In this document: piece by piece, positions 52,504-61,362 of the stretch
Layout: each line of letters starts with the position of its first letter
Numbering within the stretch: position 1 is the first letter of the stretch
Origin: JBEIFW01 sp044370695
Lineage (GTDB): Bacteria; Actinomycetota; Acidimicrobiia; Acidimicrobiales; Ilumatobacteraceae
DNA length: 64,000 bases
Direction of reading: 5' to 3'
NCBI GenBank assembly: GCA_044370695.1
Contig: JBILVB010000001.1
Location: forward strand, 9,443 to 73,442
Translations under genes and position numbers: made by a program
The notes under the pieces: model-generated
The model's database searches: none
What the model was told of the DNA's origin: nothing
Seen by the model: the letters and a program-made list of their open reading frames with translations, nothing else

Positions 52504-53277
52504 GTGAGCAGCGACAACCTCTTCGACCTGAGCGGTCGAGTAGCCCTCGTCACGGGCGGCAACAGCGGCATCGGGCTCGGGATGGCCGACGCCCTGGCCG
52601 CCCACGGCGCCGCCGTCGCCATCTGGGGTACCAACCCGACCAAGAACGCCGAGGCCCGCGCGACGCTGGCCCGGCACGGACGGCCGGTCCTCGACGTGGT
52701 GTGCGACGTCGGCGACGAGGCCGCGGTCGAGGCGGCCTTCGCCCGGACCCTCGCCGAACTCGGTCGGGTGGATTCGGTGTTCGCCAACGCCGGGGTGTCC
52801 GGCCGGGGGATCGCGTTCGCCGAAATGTCCACCGAGGAATGGCACCGGGTCCTGCGGGTCAACCTCGACGGGGTCTTCTTCACCCTGCGGGCGGCGGTGC
52901 GCCACATGGTGGACCGCGGTGGCGGTGGCAGCCTCGTGGTGTCCTCCTCGGGCTCGGCGTACCAGGGTCAGCAACGCGGTCAGCACTACGGGGCCTCGAA
53001 GGCCGGCATCATCGCCGTCGCCAACGCGATCGCGGTCGAGCACGCGAAGGACGGGATCCGGGCGAACTCGCTGATCTTCGGCTGGATCGAATCGGCGATG
53101 ACCGACGCCACGCTGAACTGGCCGCGGTTCGCCGAGAAGGTCAAGCCCCGGATCCCGCTACGCCGCTGGGGGCGCCCCGACGACACGGGCGGCATCGCCG
53201 TCTACCTGGCCAGCGACGCGAGCCGGTGGCACACCGGGGACGTGATCACCGTCGACGGTGGTTACACGATCTTCTGA
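52504..53277 (+). CDS. SDR family oxidoreductase
   Basis: Short-chain dehydrogenase of 257 residues: TGGNSGIGLG, a central ANAGVSG and YGASKAG with the SSSGS serine. Ends HTGDVITVDGGYTIF, the standard SDR C-terminus. Substrate unknown. GTG 52504. Its last 120 bp are covered by the glycosyltransferase frame on the opposite strand. Confidence 0.9.
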   Translation: MSSDNLFDLSGRVALVTGGNSGIGLGMADALAAHGAAVAIWGTNPTKNAEARATLARHGRPVLDVVCDVGDEAAVEAAFARTLAELGRVDSVFANAGVSGRGIAFAEMSTEEWHRVLRVNLDGVFFTLRAAVRHMVDRGGGGSLVVSSSGSAYQGQQRGQHYGASKAGIIAVANAIAVEHAKDGIRANSLIFGWIESAMTDATLNWPRFAEKVKPRIPLRRWGRPDDTGGIAVYLASDASRWHTGDVITVDGGYTIF

Positions 53278-54438
53278 GCGGGCAGCCCCGGCGGCGGCCG
53301 CCCGCCGCCGCCGGCCGCGAACCCGCACGAGCACCGCGTCCAGCGAATCCGTGACCGACTCCCAGCAGAACCCCTCGCCCCGCCGGCGGGCGCCGAGGGT
53401 CAGCATCGCCCGGAGCGGCGCGTCATCGACGACGCGCCGCAGCGCGCGACCCAGGGCGAGCGGGTCGCCGGCCGGGACGATCAGGCCGTCGACGCCGTCG
53501 GTCACGAGCTCCGGCGGGGCGCCGGCATCGGTGACCACGACCGGTGCGCCGCACGCCATCGCCTCGGCGATCACGAGCCCGAACCCCTCGCCGCTGCGCG
53601 ACGGCACGGCGACGACGTCGGCGGCGCGGTAGCGGGCGACGAGCTCGTCGTCGTCGAGACGGCCGAGGAGCCGCACGCCGGGGACCTCGGCCGCCCGGCG
53701 GGCCAGTGCGGCTCGTTCGGGCCCCTCGCCGGCCACCTCCAGCACGGCCCGGTCACCGAGACCGGCCGCGGCCCAGGCGTCGATCAGGACGTCGACCCCG
53801 TTGCGAGCCACCAGCCGCCGGACGGTGAACACCCGGCACGGTCCGGTCCGGTCCCGGGGCGGACCCGGCGAGAATCGGGAGCGATCGACCCCGTTGCCCA
53901 CGACGGACGTCGTCGCCCGCGGTGCGATCCGCCGGACGTAAGCCTCCGTGTGGCGGCTCACGGCCACCACCTCGTCGGCGGCGTGCAGGACCGCCCGGCC
54001 GAGCACCCGATCGACGGTGCGCTCGAGGGTGTCGAGCACCGGGCCGTAGTCGACGAACGGGTTGTGCTGGACCACCACGAGCGGGACGCGGGCTCGCCGG
54101 GCCGCCCGAGCGGCGAGGGCTCCGAGGGGATAGACGTGCCCGTGGACGACGACGACGTCGGCGCGCCCGACGGCTGCGGCGACCGCCCGGGCCCCGCCGG
54201 GACCGGGCACCGGGACCGGTACGCCGACCCGCGATTCGAGGACGTTGACCACCCGGTGCCGGTGCACCACCGCACCGTCACGCCGCTCGCGCCGCCGGTC
54301 GTCACCGAGGCGCGAGGTGTGCACCTCGACCGACCAGCCCCGTTCGCCCAGACGGCGGACCTGCTCGGCGGCGACCCGCTCGACACCGCCGAGATGCGGC
54401 TCCCAGTAGTGGGTGACGACGAGCAGCCGACCCCTCAC
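53158..54438 (-). CDS. GT4 family glycosyltransferase
   Basis: GT-B protein of 426 residues. N-terminal HYWEPHLGGVERVAAEQVRR, middle NGVDRSRFSPG, and C-terminal SRSGEGFGLVIAEAMACGAP with the E-x7-E donor motif. The recognisable enzyme ends near residue 385; the frame stays open for about 40 more residues antisense to the SDR gene, so the true C-terminus is as given only if that overlap is real. GTG 54438 overlaps the methyltransferase stop by 4 nt. Part of the surface-glycan cluster. Confidence 0.85.
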   Translation of the reverse strand: MRGRLLVVTHYWEPHLGGVERVAAEQVRRLGERGWSVEVHTSRLGDDRRRERRDGAVVHRHRVVNVLESRVGVPVPVPGPGGARAVAAAVGRADVVVVHGHVYPLGALAARAARRARVPLVVVQHNPFVDYGPVLDTLERTVDRVLGRAVLHAADEVVAVSRHTEAYVRRIAPRATTSVVGNGVDRSRFSPGPPRDRTGPCRVFTVRRLVARNGVDVLIDAWAAAGLGDRAVLEVAGEGPERAALARRAAEVPGVRLLGRLDDDELVARYRAADVVAVPSRSGEGFGLVIAEAMACGAPVVVTDAGAPPELVTDGVDGLIVPAGDPLALGRALRRVVDDAPLRAMLTLGARRRGEGFCWESVTDSLDAVLVRVRGRRRRAAAAGAARSEDRVTTVDGDHVPGVPPARVAGQVDGDAARVVGAPPAA

Positions 54439-55205
54439 CGGGCCCCCGTTCGGACCGCCGTCGCCACCATCGCGTTGCCCGCCGCGGCGGCGCACCGGCC
54501 GGCGAGCCGTTCGGCCCGATCGACCACCGGCGCGAGCCGAGGCGGTAGACGCGCCAGCTCCCCCACGACGGGCGGGAGCACGTGGAAGACCTCGCAGGAC
54601 TGCAGCGTCCAACCGGGCGCAGCGAGCAAACCGGCGAGCTCGGCCCGATCGAGCAGGTTGACGTGGCCGACCTCGTCGTCGAGCCGGCGGACGTGCGCCG
54701 GCGCGAGCCGCCGGCCCAGCCGCCGCAACGCAGCCCGATCGTTCGGCGTGGTCACCACGAGCGTGCCGGCGCACACGCGGCGCAACTCCTCGAGCAGCCC
54801 GCTCAGCCGGTCGGCGGGAAGGTGCTCGACCACCTCCGAGCACAGCACGACGTCGAAGGACCGGTCGGCGAAGGGCAGGGCGGTGCCGTCGGCGACCGCG
54901 ACCCGACCGTCGGCGTGAGCGGCGGCCCGCTCGCAGTAGCCGAACGCGAGATCGCAGCCCACGGCCACGGCGCCGGCGTGCCGTGCGACCGCGAGGTAGT
55001 CCCCGGTGCCGCAGCCCACGTCGAGCACCCGTCGACCCGGCGCGCTCACCCGCCGCAGCGACGCTGCGACGGCGTCGAAGCGCCGCCGGTGGTACCGGCG
55101 ATCCCAGAACGACGTTGCGTCGTAGCGGTCGACCACGGCCGCCTCCCGCTCGTACCGGTCGCGGGCGGAAGGATCGGTGGACGACGGCACTTCGATGGTG
55201 GTCAT
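54435..55205 (-). CDS. SAM-dependent class I methyltransferase
   Basis: Protein of 256 residues. LDVGCGTGDYL is the SAM loop, GCDLAFGYCERA the second, and DRSFDVVLCSEVVEHLPAD the third; matches the UbiE/Coq5-like type. Sits between a GT4 and a GT-C-like gene with 4-nt overlaps on both sides, so it most likely modifies a sugar or lipid carrier of the same glycan. Confidence 0.87.
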   Translation of the reverse strand: MTTIEVPSSTDPSARDRYEREAAVVDRYDATSFWDRRYHRRRFDAVAASLRRVSAPGRRVLDVGCGTGDYLAVARHAGAVAVGCDLAFGYCERAAAHADGRVAVADGTALPFADRSFDVVLCSEVVEHLPADRLSGLLEELRRVCAGTLVVTTPNDRAALRRLGRRLAPAHVRRLDDEVGHVNLLDRAELAGLLAAPGWTLQSCEVFHVLPPVVGELARLPPRLAPVVDRAERLAGRCAAAAGNAMVATAVRTGAR

Positions 55206-56704
55206 GCTCGGCTCCGGGATGGGCTCGACGGTTCGGGTGACGGTTCGGGTGACGGTTCGGGGACGGCGAGCACGGCGGCGCCGCCCGCTTGCCAGACGAC
55301 GGCGAAGGCGGTGGTGAGGGGCCGCGGTCCGCCGGGGACGACCAGGACGTAGGGCGTGCCGAGCGCGCGGGCCGCCGCGGCCGGGTCGGTGTCCGAGCGG
55401 TACAGCCGGTTGACCGCGACGGCGGTGGTCCGCTCGTCGGCGCCGTACAGCCATCGCAGGTCGCCGCCGGATCGGACCGGCCGGTCGGCGAGCGCGCCGA
55501 CCCACCAGCCGAGTGGCGCCCCGGCGACGTCGGACACCGCCACCGGGGACCCGGGAGGGGTGGCGGTGCGCAGCCAGGCCGCTGCGGCGGCCGTCTCGGG
55601 GGCGAGCACGCGGTACCGCTCGACCGCCGCGGCGAACGACCCGATCCCGAGCGCGATCGCAGCGGCGACGGTCGTCGCGCCGAGCGCGATCGCGACGAGC
55701 CCGAGCCGCTGCTGGCGGGGCTGGCGGAGCGGTCGGGGCGAGGCGCGCTCGGTGAGTGCGGACCACCCCGCCAGCCCGGCCAGCACCGTCAGCGCCGGCA
55801 CGTCGTGGAGGTACCGGGGTTCCCCGGTCACGGCGAGGGCGACGAACCAACCGGCGCAGCACGCGGACGCCGTCGCGCTCAGCGCCGTGATCGGCCGGCG
55901 CCGCGCGACGCCGGCCGCCGCGACCAGGACCGCCGTGCCGACCACGGCGGCCCCGAGCAGCCATGCCGGGCCGAGGATGCGTTCGGCTGCGGCCACCGAC
56001 ACCCGAGGCCGGTCCGACGCCGTCCCGGCGGCGAGAACGAGCGGGGCGTGCAGCACCGCAGCGAGCGCACCGAGCGCTGCGAGCGCCACGAGTCCCCGAC
56101 GACGAGGCCTCGCCGCCATCGGTGCCGGTAGTGCGATCACCACGACGACGGCTGCGGCGACGGCTGCGGTCACGAGGTGCGACGTCGCAACGGTGGCGAG
56201 ACCGGCCAACGCGGCCGGGGCGAGCGGACCACCTCGCCGGTACCGGGCGACGGCATGGACGGTGACCAGACCGGCGGCGAGCCCGATCGCCTGCGGGAAC
56301 CCGCCCCAGGCGACGACCTCGGCCCCGGCAGCGCTTCCTACCGCAGCGACGGCACCGACGGCCGCCGCAGCACGACCCGCCGCCCGGCCGATCCAGACGA
56401 TCGCCGCCCCGACCAGCACGCCGGCGAGTGCCCCGAGGCCCGCCGCCGCGAAGCGAGGGCCGACCGCTGCGTCGAGCAGGCCGGCCAGCCACGGCACCAT
56501 CGGCGGGTAGCCGGTGATCGCCGGCGCGCCGGGAACCCCCCGCCACGAGGAGGCGTGCCGCAGCCAGTTCCCCATGTCGATCGTCGCCGGCGCGGCACCG
56601 CGGGCGAGTACGACGAACCGCCAGGCCGCCACGGCGACGACCAGCGAGGGCGCGAGCACGGGAGCCGACCGCACGACCGCAAGCGCCCGGCGAACGGGCA
56701 TCAT
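55202..56704 (-). CDS. multi-pass GT-C-like membrane protein
   Basis: Protein of 500 residues with about ten membrane helices and a small C-terminal domain. TIDMGNWLRHASSW followed by ITGYPPMVPWLAG resembles the first external loop of GT-C enzymes and is shared with the homologue at 57894 (DPGNWLAYGW, TAYPPLIPVL). ATG 56704 (or 56701) overlaps the upstream stop. Ends in PSPEPSPEPSS low complexity. Probable polyprenyl-phosphate-sugar-dependent glycosyltransferase. Confidence 0.68.
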   Translation of the reverse strand: MMPVRRALAVVRSAPVLAPSLVVAVAAWRFVVLARGAAPATIDMGNWLRHASSWRGVPGAPAITGYPPMVPWLAGLLDAAVGPRFAAAGLGALAGVLVGAAIVWIGRAAGRAAAAVGAVAAVGSAAGAEVVAWGGFPQAIGLAAGLVTVHAVARYRRGGPLAPAALAGLATVATSHLVTAAVAAAVVVVIALPAPMAARPRRRGLVALAALGALAAVLHAPLVLAAGTASDRPRVSVAAAERILGPAWLLGAAVVGTAVLVAAAGVARRRPITALSATASACCAGWFVALAVTGEPRYLHDVPALTVLAGLAGWSALTERASPRPLRQPRQQRLGLVAIALGATTVAAAIALGIGSFAAAVERYRVLAPETAAAAAWLRTATPPGSPVAVSDVAGAPLGWWVGALADRPVRSGGDLRWLYGADERTTAVAVNRLYRSDTDPAAAARALGTPYVLVVPGGPRPLTTAFAVVWQAGGAAVLAVPEPSPEPSPEPSSPSRSRA

Positions 56705-57897
56705 CCGGCTCGCCACCACAACACGTCGCTCTGCCGACGATCGGGTTCGTCCTCCCACACCCACACCGACACCTCCGCCGTCGCGCCGGCCGGCACGGCG
56801 TCGCCCGCGAGCTCGACCCGCTCGGCCGCCCCTGCGGCGAGCGCGACGGTCCGCACCACGCCGAGGACGCTCGCCTGTTCCCAGGGCCGGTCGAGACCCG
56901 GCGGCGCGACGACGAACCAGGCCCGACCCGTCACCGGTCGGGCCGAGGTGTTCGCGACCACCGCCACGACCCGGGACCGATCGGCGGCGAGCTGCGGGGG
57001 GTCGAGATCGATGATCGCGAGGCGGCCCGACGGTGCACCCCGGCGATCGATGCGTTCGTCTCCGGGCAGCTCGAGCGGAGGCCCGTCGACCGCGACGTCG
57101 TCGACGACCCCGGTGGCGTCCCGGAGGCGCACGCCGAGCACGTACCGGCCCGCAGGGAGCGGGACGTCGGTGTCGAGCTCGAACGTCGCCCGCACCGGTC
57201 CGCCGGCCACGGGGACCCTCCCCAGGTCCACGCTTCGCGCCGTCCCTCCGACGCGTTGCGCCCGGACCTCGGCGACGATGCCGCGGGTCGGATCGGCCAC
57301 GCCCGTGTCGAGGCGCACGGTGCCACGGACGGTCGCGCGGACGAACGGGCCGCTCGTGCGGGCCCAGGCGACGACGTCGGACACGATCGCCGACCCCACC
57401 GGCACTGCTCCCCGACGAAGCACCGTTCCTTCCGGGGCGACCGTCAGCTCACCGGTGACCCTGGTGCCGTCCCCGTGGACCCATCGGTCGCCGGCCAGCT
57501 CCCGGTGGACGTAGGCCCAGACCTCGTAGCGCCCCGCCGCCACGGTCACCGGCTCGTCCCAACGCAGCTCGACCCGGCGCTCGGGCCCGACGACGAGTTC
57601 CTGGCGGCTCGAGCGCGCCACGGCGCGCCGCCATGCGTCGCCGTCGCCGGGCGGGGCGAGCACGAACCACGCCCGCACTCGATGCTCGACCTCGTCGTTG
57701 TTCACGACCGTCGCCACCAGCGCCACCGACCCGCCGACGGCGTGCACGGACGTGGTGCCGAGCGCGACCGTCCGACGCTGCTCGGGGGCGACGGCGTGGG
57801 CGCGCCAACCCACGGCCGCGATCGGTGCGATCACCGCCACGACGACGATCGGTAGCAACTGACGGCGCGACGACCACCGTCGGCACCGCCGCGTCAC
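56701..57897 (-). CDS. membrane-anchored protein with Ig-like repeats
   Basis: Protein of 398 residues: short basic N-terminus, one membrane helix (about 14-33), then about three beta-sandwich-like units of roughly 110 residues. Units 1 and 3 share the pattern VATVVNNDEVEHRVRAWFVLAPPG / VAVVANTSARPVTGRAW and look duplicated. No catalytic motif. Locked between two GT-C-like genes with 4-nt overlaps on each side, so it is probably a structural or scaffold partner outside the membrane. Confidence 0.7.
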   Translation of the reverse strand: MTRRCRRWSSRRQLLPIVVVAVIAPIAAVGWRAHAVAPEQRRTVALGTTSVHAVGGSVALVATVVNNDEVEHRVRAWFVLAPPGDGDAWRRAVARSSRQELVVGPERRVELRWDEPVTVAAGRYEVWAYVHRELAGDRWVHGDGTRVTGELTVAPEGTVLRRGAVPVGSAIVSDVVAWARTSGPFVRATVRGTVRLDTGVADPTRGIVAEVRAQRVGGTARSVDLGRVPVAGGPVRATFELDTDVPLPAGRYVLGVRLRDATGVVDDVAVDGPPLELPGDERIDRRGAPSGRLAIIDLDPPQLAADRSRVVAVVANTSARPVTGRAWFVVAPPGLDRPWEQASVLGVVRTVALAAGAAERVELAGDAVPAGATAEVSVWVWEDEPDRRQSDVLWWRAG

Positions 57898-59414
57898 GGC
57901 GTCCCCACGGCGACGACGAGGACGTCCGGATTGGCGACGACGACGACACCCCCGGCTGCTTCGAGCGCTGCGGGGTCCAGCTCGGCGAACCCGTCCCAGG
58001 CCGCAGGCAGGAACAGGTAGGACACCCCGGCTTCACGGGCCCGCCGGAACGAACTCGGATCGGGGAAGGTCTCGAAGATGCGCTGGGACTCGCGGGCTCG
58101 CTCGCGTTCTTCGGCGACGTTCAGCCACACCAGCAGCGATCCGGCGAGCGCCGGTCGCCGACCCGCTCCCTCGACCCACCATCCGAACGGCCCACCCCGC
58201 ACGGGCGGAACGGCGACCACGGCGCTCGGCGGCGTCCGGTCCCGCAGGTAGGCGAAGCCGTCGAACGACCCCGGCCCGACGACGGTGTAGTAGTTGCGCT
58301 GCAGTTCGAAGAACACCGCTCCCTGCCATGCGACCGCGAGCGCGAGCACACCGGCGGTCGCCCGCAGCGGCCACCGAGCCCACGCGAACCCGACCCGCAC
58401 GAGGAGGCCCACGACCGCTGCCGCCCACGCGGCGAGTCCCACCACCGTGAGCTGCGGCAGCAGGTAGTGGAAACGTGACTCGCGCAGCAGCAGGATGCAG
58501 GAGGCCCACGTGGCGAATCCCGAGGAGGCCAGGAGCCACAGCGGGTCGCGACGACGTCCCACCAGCAGCAGCGGCGCCGCAGCCGCGACGACCACGGCGA
58601 GTTGCCAGCCGAACTCGGCCTCCCGGAACAACCGCTGCATCGAACCGAGGTGGTCCCCCAGTCCGGGGGATGCCGACTCCATTCGGCTCCAACTGCTCAC
58701 GAGCACCGTGCGGACCAGATCGCGGTAGACGAGCACGAGCGGGGTGCAGCACACCGCCACCCGTGCCCACCATCCGAGGTAGCAGCGGGCCAGCACGCGG
58801 CGGTGACGGCCGGCGAGCGCGAGCGCACCGGCGGCATGGAACAGGGCATGGACGCCCACCACGACGAGGGTGAGATGCGAGGTAGCCCCGATCGCGGCCA
58901 CGCACAACCCGTCGATCCAACGGGCGCGCGCACCGTGTTGACAGCGCACGAGCCCGATGAGCGCCACGGGCCACGACCCGAGCGACAGGAGCTGTGGATA
59001 CCCACCCCATGCCGTCGCCTCACCGATGGCGCTCGCACACAGCAGTGCGCCCCCGGCAGCCGCCGCGATCCATCCGTCGGCGACACGACGCAGCAACCAC
59101 CACGTGCCCACCGCCGGCGCGATGCCACAGACGGCTCCGAGGAGCATCACCCCGACCGGGATGCCGACGACCGACGTGACCGCGACCGTCAGCACCGGGA
59201 TCAGCGGCGGATAGGCCGTCGGCAAGGGCCGCACGCCCTGACCGAGCGCCGCCCAGCCGTAGGCCAGCCAGTTCCCGGGATCCGGTCCCGACGGCACGCC
59301 CGCCGACCAGAAGCTGCCGAACCGGAACACGAACGCCGCAGCGGCGGCGATGGCGAACACGACCACCGACCACCGCTCGCTCCCGGGTTCGGTGTCGTCG
59401 GCCGCGACGGGCAT
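57894..59414 (-). CDS. multi-pass GT-C-like membrane protein
   Basis: Protein of 506 residues with about ten membrane helices and a soluble C-terminal domain. SGPDPGNWLAYGW and TAYPPLIPVLTVAV parallel the homologue at 55202, indicating duplication. ATG 59414 is the first codon of a four-gene overlapping block. A pair of GTTCA direct repeats 25-46 nt upstream could be a PhoP-like site. Confidence 0.7.
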   Translation of the reverse strand: MPVAADDTEPGSERWSVVVFAIAAAAAFVFRFGSFWSAGVPSGPDPGNWLAYGWAALGQGVRPLPTAYPPLIPVLTVAVTSVVGIPVGVMLLGAVCGIAPAVGTWWLLRRVADGWIAAAAGGALLCASAIGEATAWGGYPQLLSLGSWPVALIGLVRCQHGARARWIDGLCVAAIGATSHLTLVVVGVHALFHAAGALALAGRHRRVLARCYLGWWARVAVCCTPLVLVYRDLVRTVLVSSWSRMESASPGLGDHLGSMQRLFREAEFGWQLAVVVAAAAPLLLVGRRRDPLWLLASSGFATWASCILLLRESRFHYLLPQLTVVGLAAWAAAVVGLLVRVGFAWARWPLRATAGVLALAVAWQGAVFFELQRNYYTVVGPGSFDGFAYLRDRTPPSAVVAVPPVRGGPFGWWVEGAGRRPALAGSLLVWLNVAEERERARESQRIFETFPDPSSFRRAREAGVSYLFLPAAWDGFAELDPAALEAAGGVVVVANPDVLVVAVGTP

Positions 59415-59438
59415 GCCATTCGATCGGCACGAACGTGT

Positions 59439-59460
59439 CGGGCGTGAACGTTCCTTGAAC
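59439..59460 (-). promoter_or_regulatory. two 11-nt GTTCA direct repeats (PHO-box-like)
   Basis: On the minus strand GTTCAAGGAAC is followed at once by GTTCACGCCCG, 25-46 nt before ATG 59414; a further GTTC lies 11-14 nt on. Streptomyces PhoP boxes are 11-nt direct repeats opening GTTCA. Resemblance is partial. Confidence 0.35.
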
Positions 59461-59494
59461 CCTCGTCGACCCCGCTCGGTCGCGGACTACCCCG

Positions 59495-60736
59495 TCATCG
59501 GGCGGGCGACGACCGGGGTGCCCGGCGGGACGGGCGCATCGGCTCGATCCCCTCGGTCCGGTGGAACCGCCGTCGACCGTGGACGACGAGGCGAACCACG
59601 CCGCACCCGGCCACCACCGACGCACCGGCGATGATGGCCGCCTGCGCCAGCCCGGCGAACGCTTCGGCCCGGCGGGGCGATCCGTCGAACACCGTGACCA
59701 CGAGCAGCCCGAGATCGAGGCCGAGACCGACCGCGAGCGACACGAGGCCGCTGCGCCGCACCCGGCGGAGGGCACGGTCGTCGTCCGCGCCACCGGGACG
59801 TCGCCGCCCCGGCCGGACGGGACCGAACGCACCGAGCAGGAAGCCGGCCAATGCCGCCTGGACACCGAGCACGATGAGGATCGGGGCGAAGAACCGGGGT
59901 TGCCAGACGAGCGAGCCGAATCCGACGCCCGCCGGCGAGACCAGGTGCCAGAGGCTCAGCAGCAGGCCGAGCGCGGCGACGAGCAGACCGGGCAGGACGA
60001 GCACCAGGTCCGGCGCGAGCAGCAGGATCGTCTTGAGGTGGCGCCACCCGTCCCGGAAGGTGTCGAGCTTCGACTCCCCGATGCGGGACCGGTAGCCGGT
60101 GGGGATCTCCCGGACCTCCCAACCCGAGCGCCCTGCGGCGATCAGCATCTCCGACGCGAACTCCATGCCCGTCGAGCGCAGGTCGAGTTCGCCGAGACCC
60201 GTGCGACGGAACGCCCGGAAACCGGACTGGCTGTCCGTGAGGCGCTCGGGCCCGCCGGCGCGCCGGACCAGGAACGTGAGCGCCGGCGTGCCGACGAAGC
60301 GGTGCAGGAACGGCATCGTGCGCGCCGTCGCGCCGGTCCATCGAGCACCGAGCACGAGATCGGCCTGCCCGTCGCGCACCGGCCCCACCAGCTCGCCGAT
60401 GCGGTGGAGCGGGTAGGTCCGGTCGGCGTCGGCCATCACCACGACCTCGCCTCGGGCGGCGGCGAACCCGGCGGCGAGCGCCGCGCCGTACCCGCGCACC
60501 GGCTGGTGCACCACGCGTGCTCCGGCCGCGGCGGCGAGCTCGGGCGATCCGTCCTGCGAGCCGTTGTCGGCGACGACGACCTCGCCGGTGAGCCCGGCGT
60601 CGGCGATCGCCTGGAACGCTTCCCCCACCACCTCGGCGACGCAGCCTGCCTCGTCCAGGCACGGCAGCACCACCGAGACCATCGGCGCCGTCGGCGCTGC
60701 GGTCCGGTCGGGGCGGATGGCGACGCGCTGCGCCAT
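59495..60736 (-). CDS. GT2 family polyprenyl-phosphate glycosyltransferase
   Basis: Protein of 413 residues. GT-A domain: VSVVLPCLDEA, VVVADNGSQDGS, and DADRTYPLH carrying the metal-binding DxD; resembles dolichol/polyprenyl-phosphate mannose synthases. The C-terminal 180 residues hold four membrane helices. It would make the lipid-linked sugar used by the GT-C-like proteins next door. ATG 60736 overlaps the LPATG gene stop (TGATG). Confidence 0.87.
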   Translation of the reverse strand: MAQRVAIRPDRTAAPTAPMVSVVLPCLDEAGCVAEVVGEAFQAIADAGLTGEVVVADNGSQDGSPELAAAAGARVVHQPVRGYGAALAAGFAAARGEVVVMADADRTYPLHRIGELVGPVRDGQADLVLGARWTGATARTMPFLHRFVGTPALTFLVRRAGGPERLTDSQSGFRAFRRTGLGELDLRSTGMEFASEMLIAAGRSGWEVREIPTGYRSRIGESKLDTFRDGWRHLKTILLLAPDLVLVLPGLLVAALGLLLSLWHLVSPAGVGFGSLVWQPRFFAPILIVLGVQAALAGFLLGAFGPVRPGRRRPGGADDDRALRRVRRSGLVSLAVGLGLDLGLLVVTVFDGSPRRAEAFAGLAQAAIIAGASVVAGCGVVRLVVHGRRRFHRTEGIEPMRPSRRAPRSSPAR

Positions 60737-61209
60737 CAGCCGACCGACGTGCGCCGGCGGGACGTGACGACGAGACCGGCGCCGACCGCGACGACGACGG
60801 CACCGGCGACCAGGAGCACCGTCGTGTCCGAGCCCGTCGCCGGCAACGGCGTGCCGCCGACGTTCAGCGTCGCGGCGAGCACCCGGGTCGACCCGACGGG
60901 GTTCAGTCCGGTGGCGGTGAGCGTCTGGGTGCCCGTCAGGGTGGCCGGGATCGTCACGGACGTGCTGAACGAGCCGTCCGCCGTCGTCATCACCGTGGAC
61001 AGCACCGTCTGCGCGGCGCCGATCGTGATCGTCACCTGGGACAGCGGGGCGTAGCCGGATCCGGTCACCGTGAGGGCACCGCCCGGGGCCGGCGCCGGGT
61101 TGGACACGCTCACCGTGCCGGTCGGTTCGTAGCTCGCCGAGGCCGGCCCCGCGAGGGCGACGAGGCTCACCGCGACGAGGGCGGGCCGGATGATGGCTCG
61201 AAGGTTCAT
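60736..61209 (-). CDS. LPATG-type wall-anchored surface protein
   Basis: Protein of 157 residues. Signal peptide NLRAIIRPALVAVSLVALAG ends near ASAS; one beta-rich domain with TGSGYAPLSQVTITIG; then LPATG at 122-126, a hydrophobic helix and SRRRTSVG: the classic sortase signal. ATG 61209 has AGGAG upstream. No sortase is adjacent; the nearest is at 33520. Overlaps the GT2 start. Confidence 0.9.
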   Translation of the reverse strand: MNLRAIIRPALVAVSLVALAGPASASYEPTGTVSVSNPAPAPGGALTVTGSGYAPLSQVTITIGAAQTVLSTVMTTADGSFSTSVTIPATLTGTQTLTATGLNPVGSTRVLAATLNVGGTPLPATGSDTTVLLVAGAVVVAVGAGLVVTSRRRTSVG

Positions 61210-61278
61210 GATCGCTCCTGCACTGGCGCTGCGCGACCAATCGGCACGGCCGGTGCCCGTGTTGAGCCGCTGGCCCAT

Positions 61279-61300
61279 CGCGTCCCACGTCCGGGACGCG
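61279..61300 (-). terminator. GC-rich hairpin between PAP2 and LPATG genes
   Basis: An 8-bp perfect stem (CGCGTCCC with GGGACGCG) encloses a 6-nt loop, 63 bp after the PAP2 stop. There is no following T-run, so a factor-dependent or T-less terminator is likely, or a structured leader for the next gene. Confidence 0.45.
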
Positions 61301-61362
61301 TGCAGACCCACCGCCGTTCGAGCATCAGGCCGCGGGCGGCACCGGCCGCTGCGGCGCGGGCG

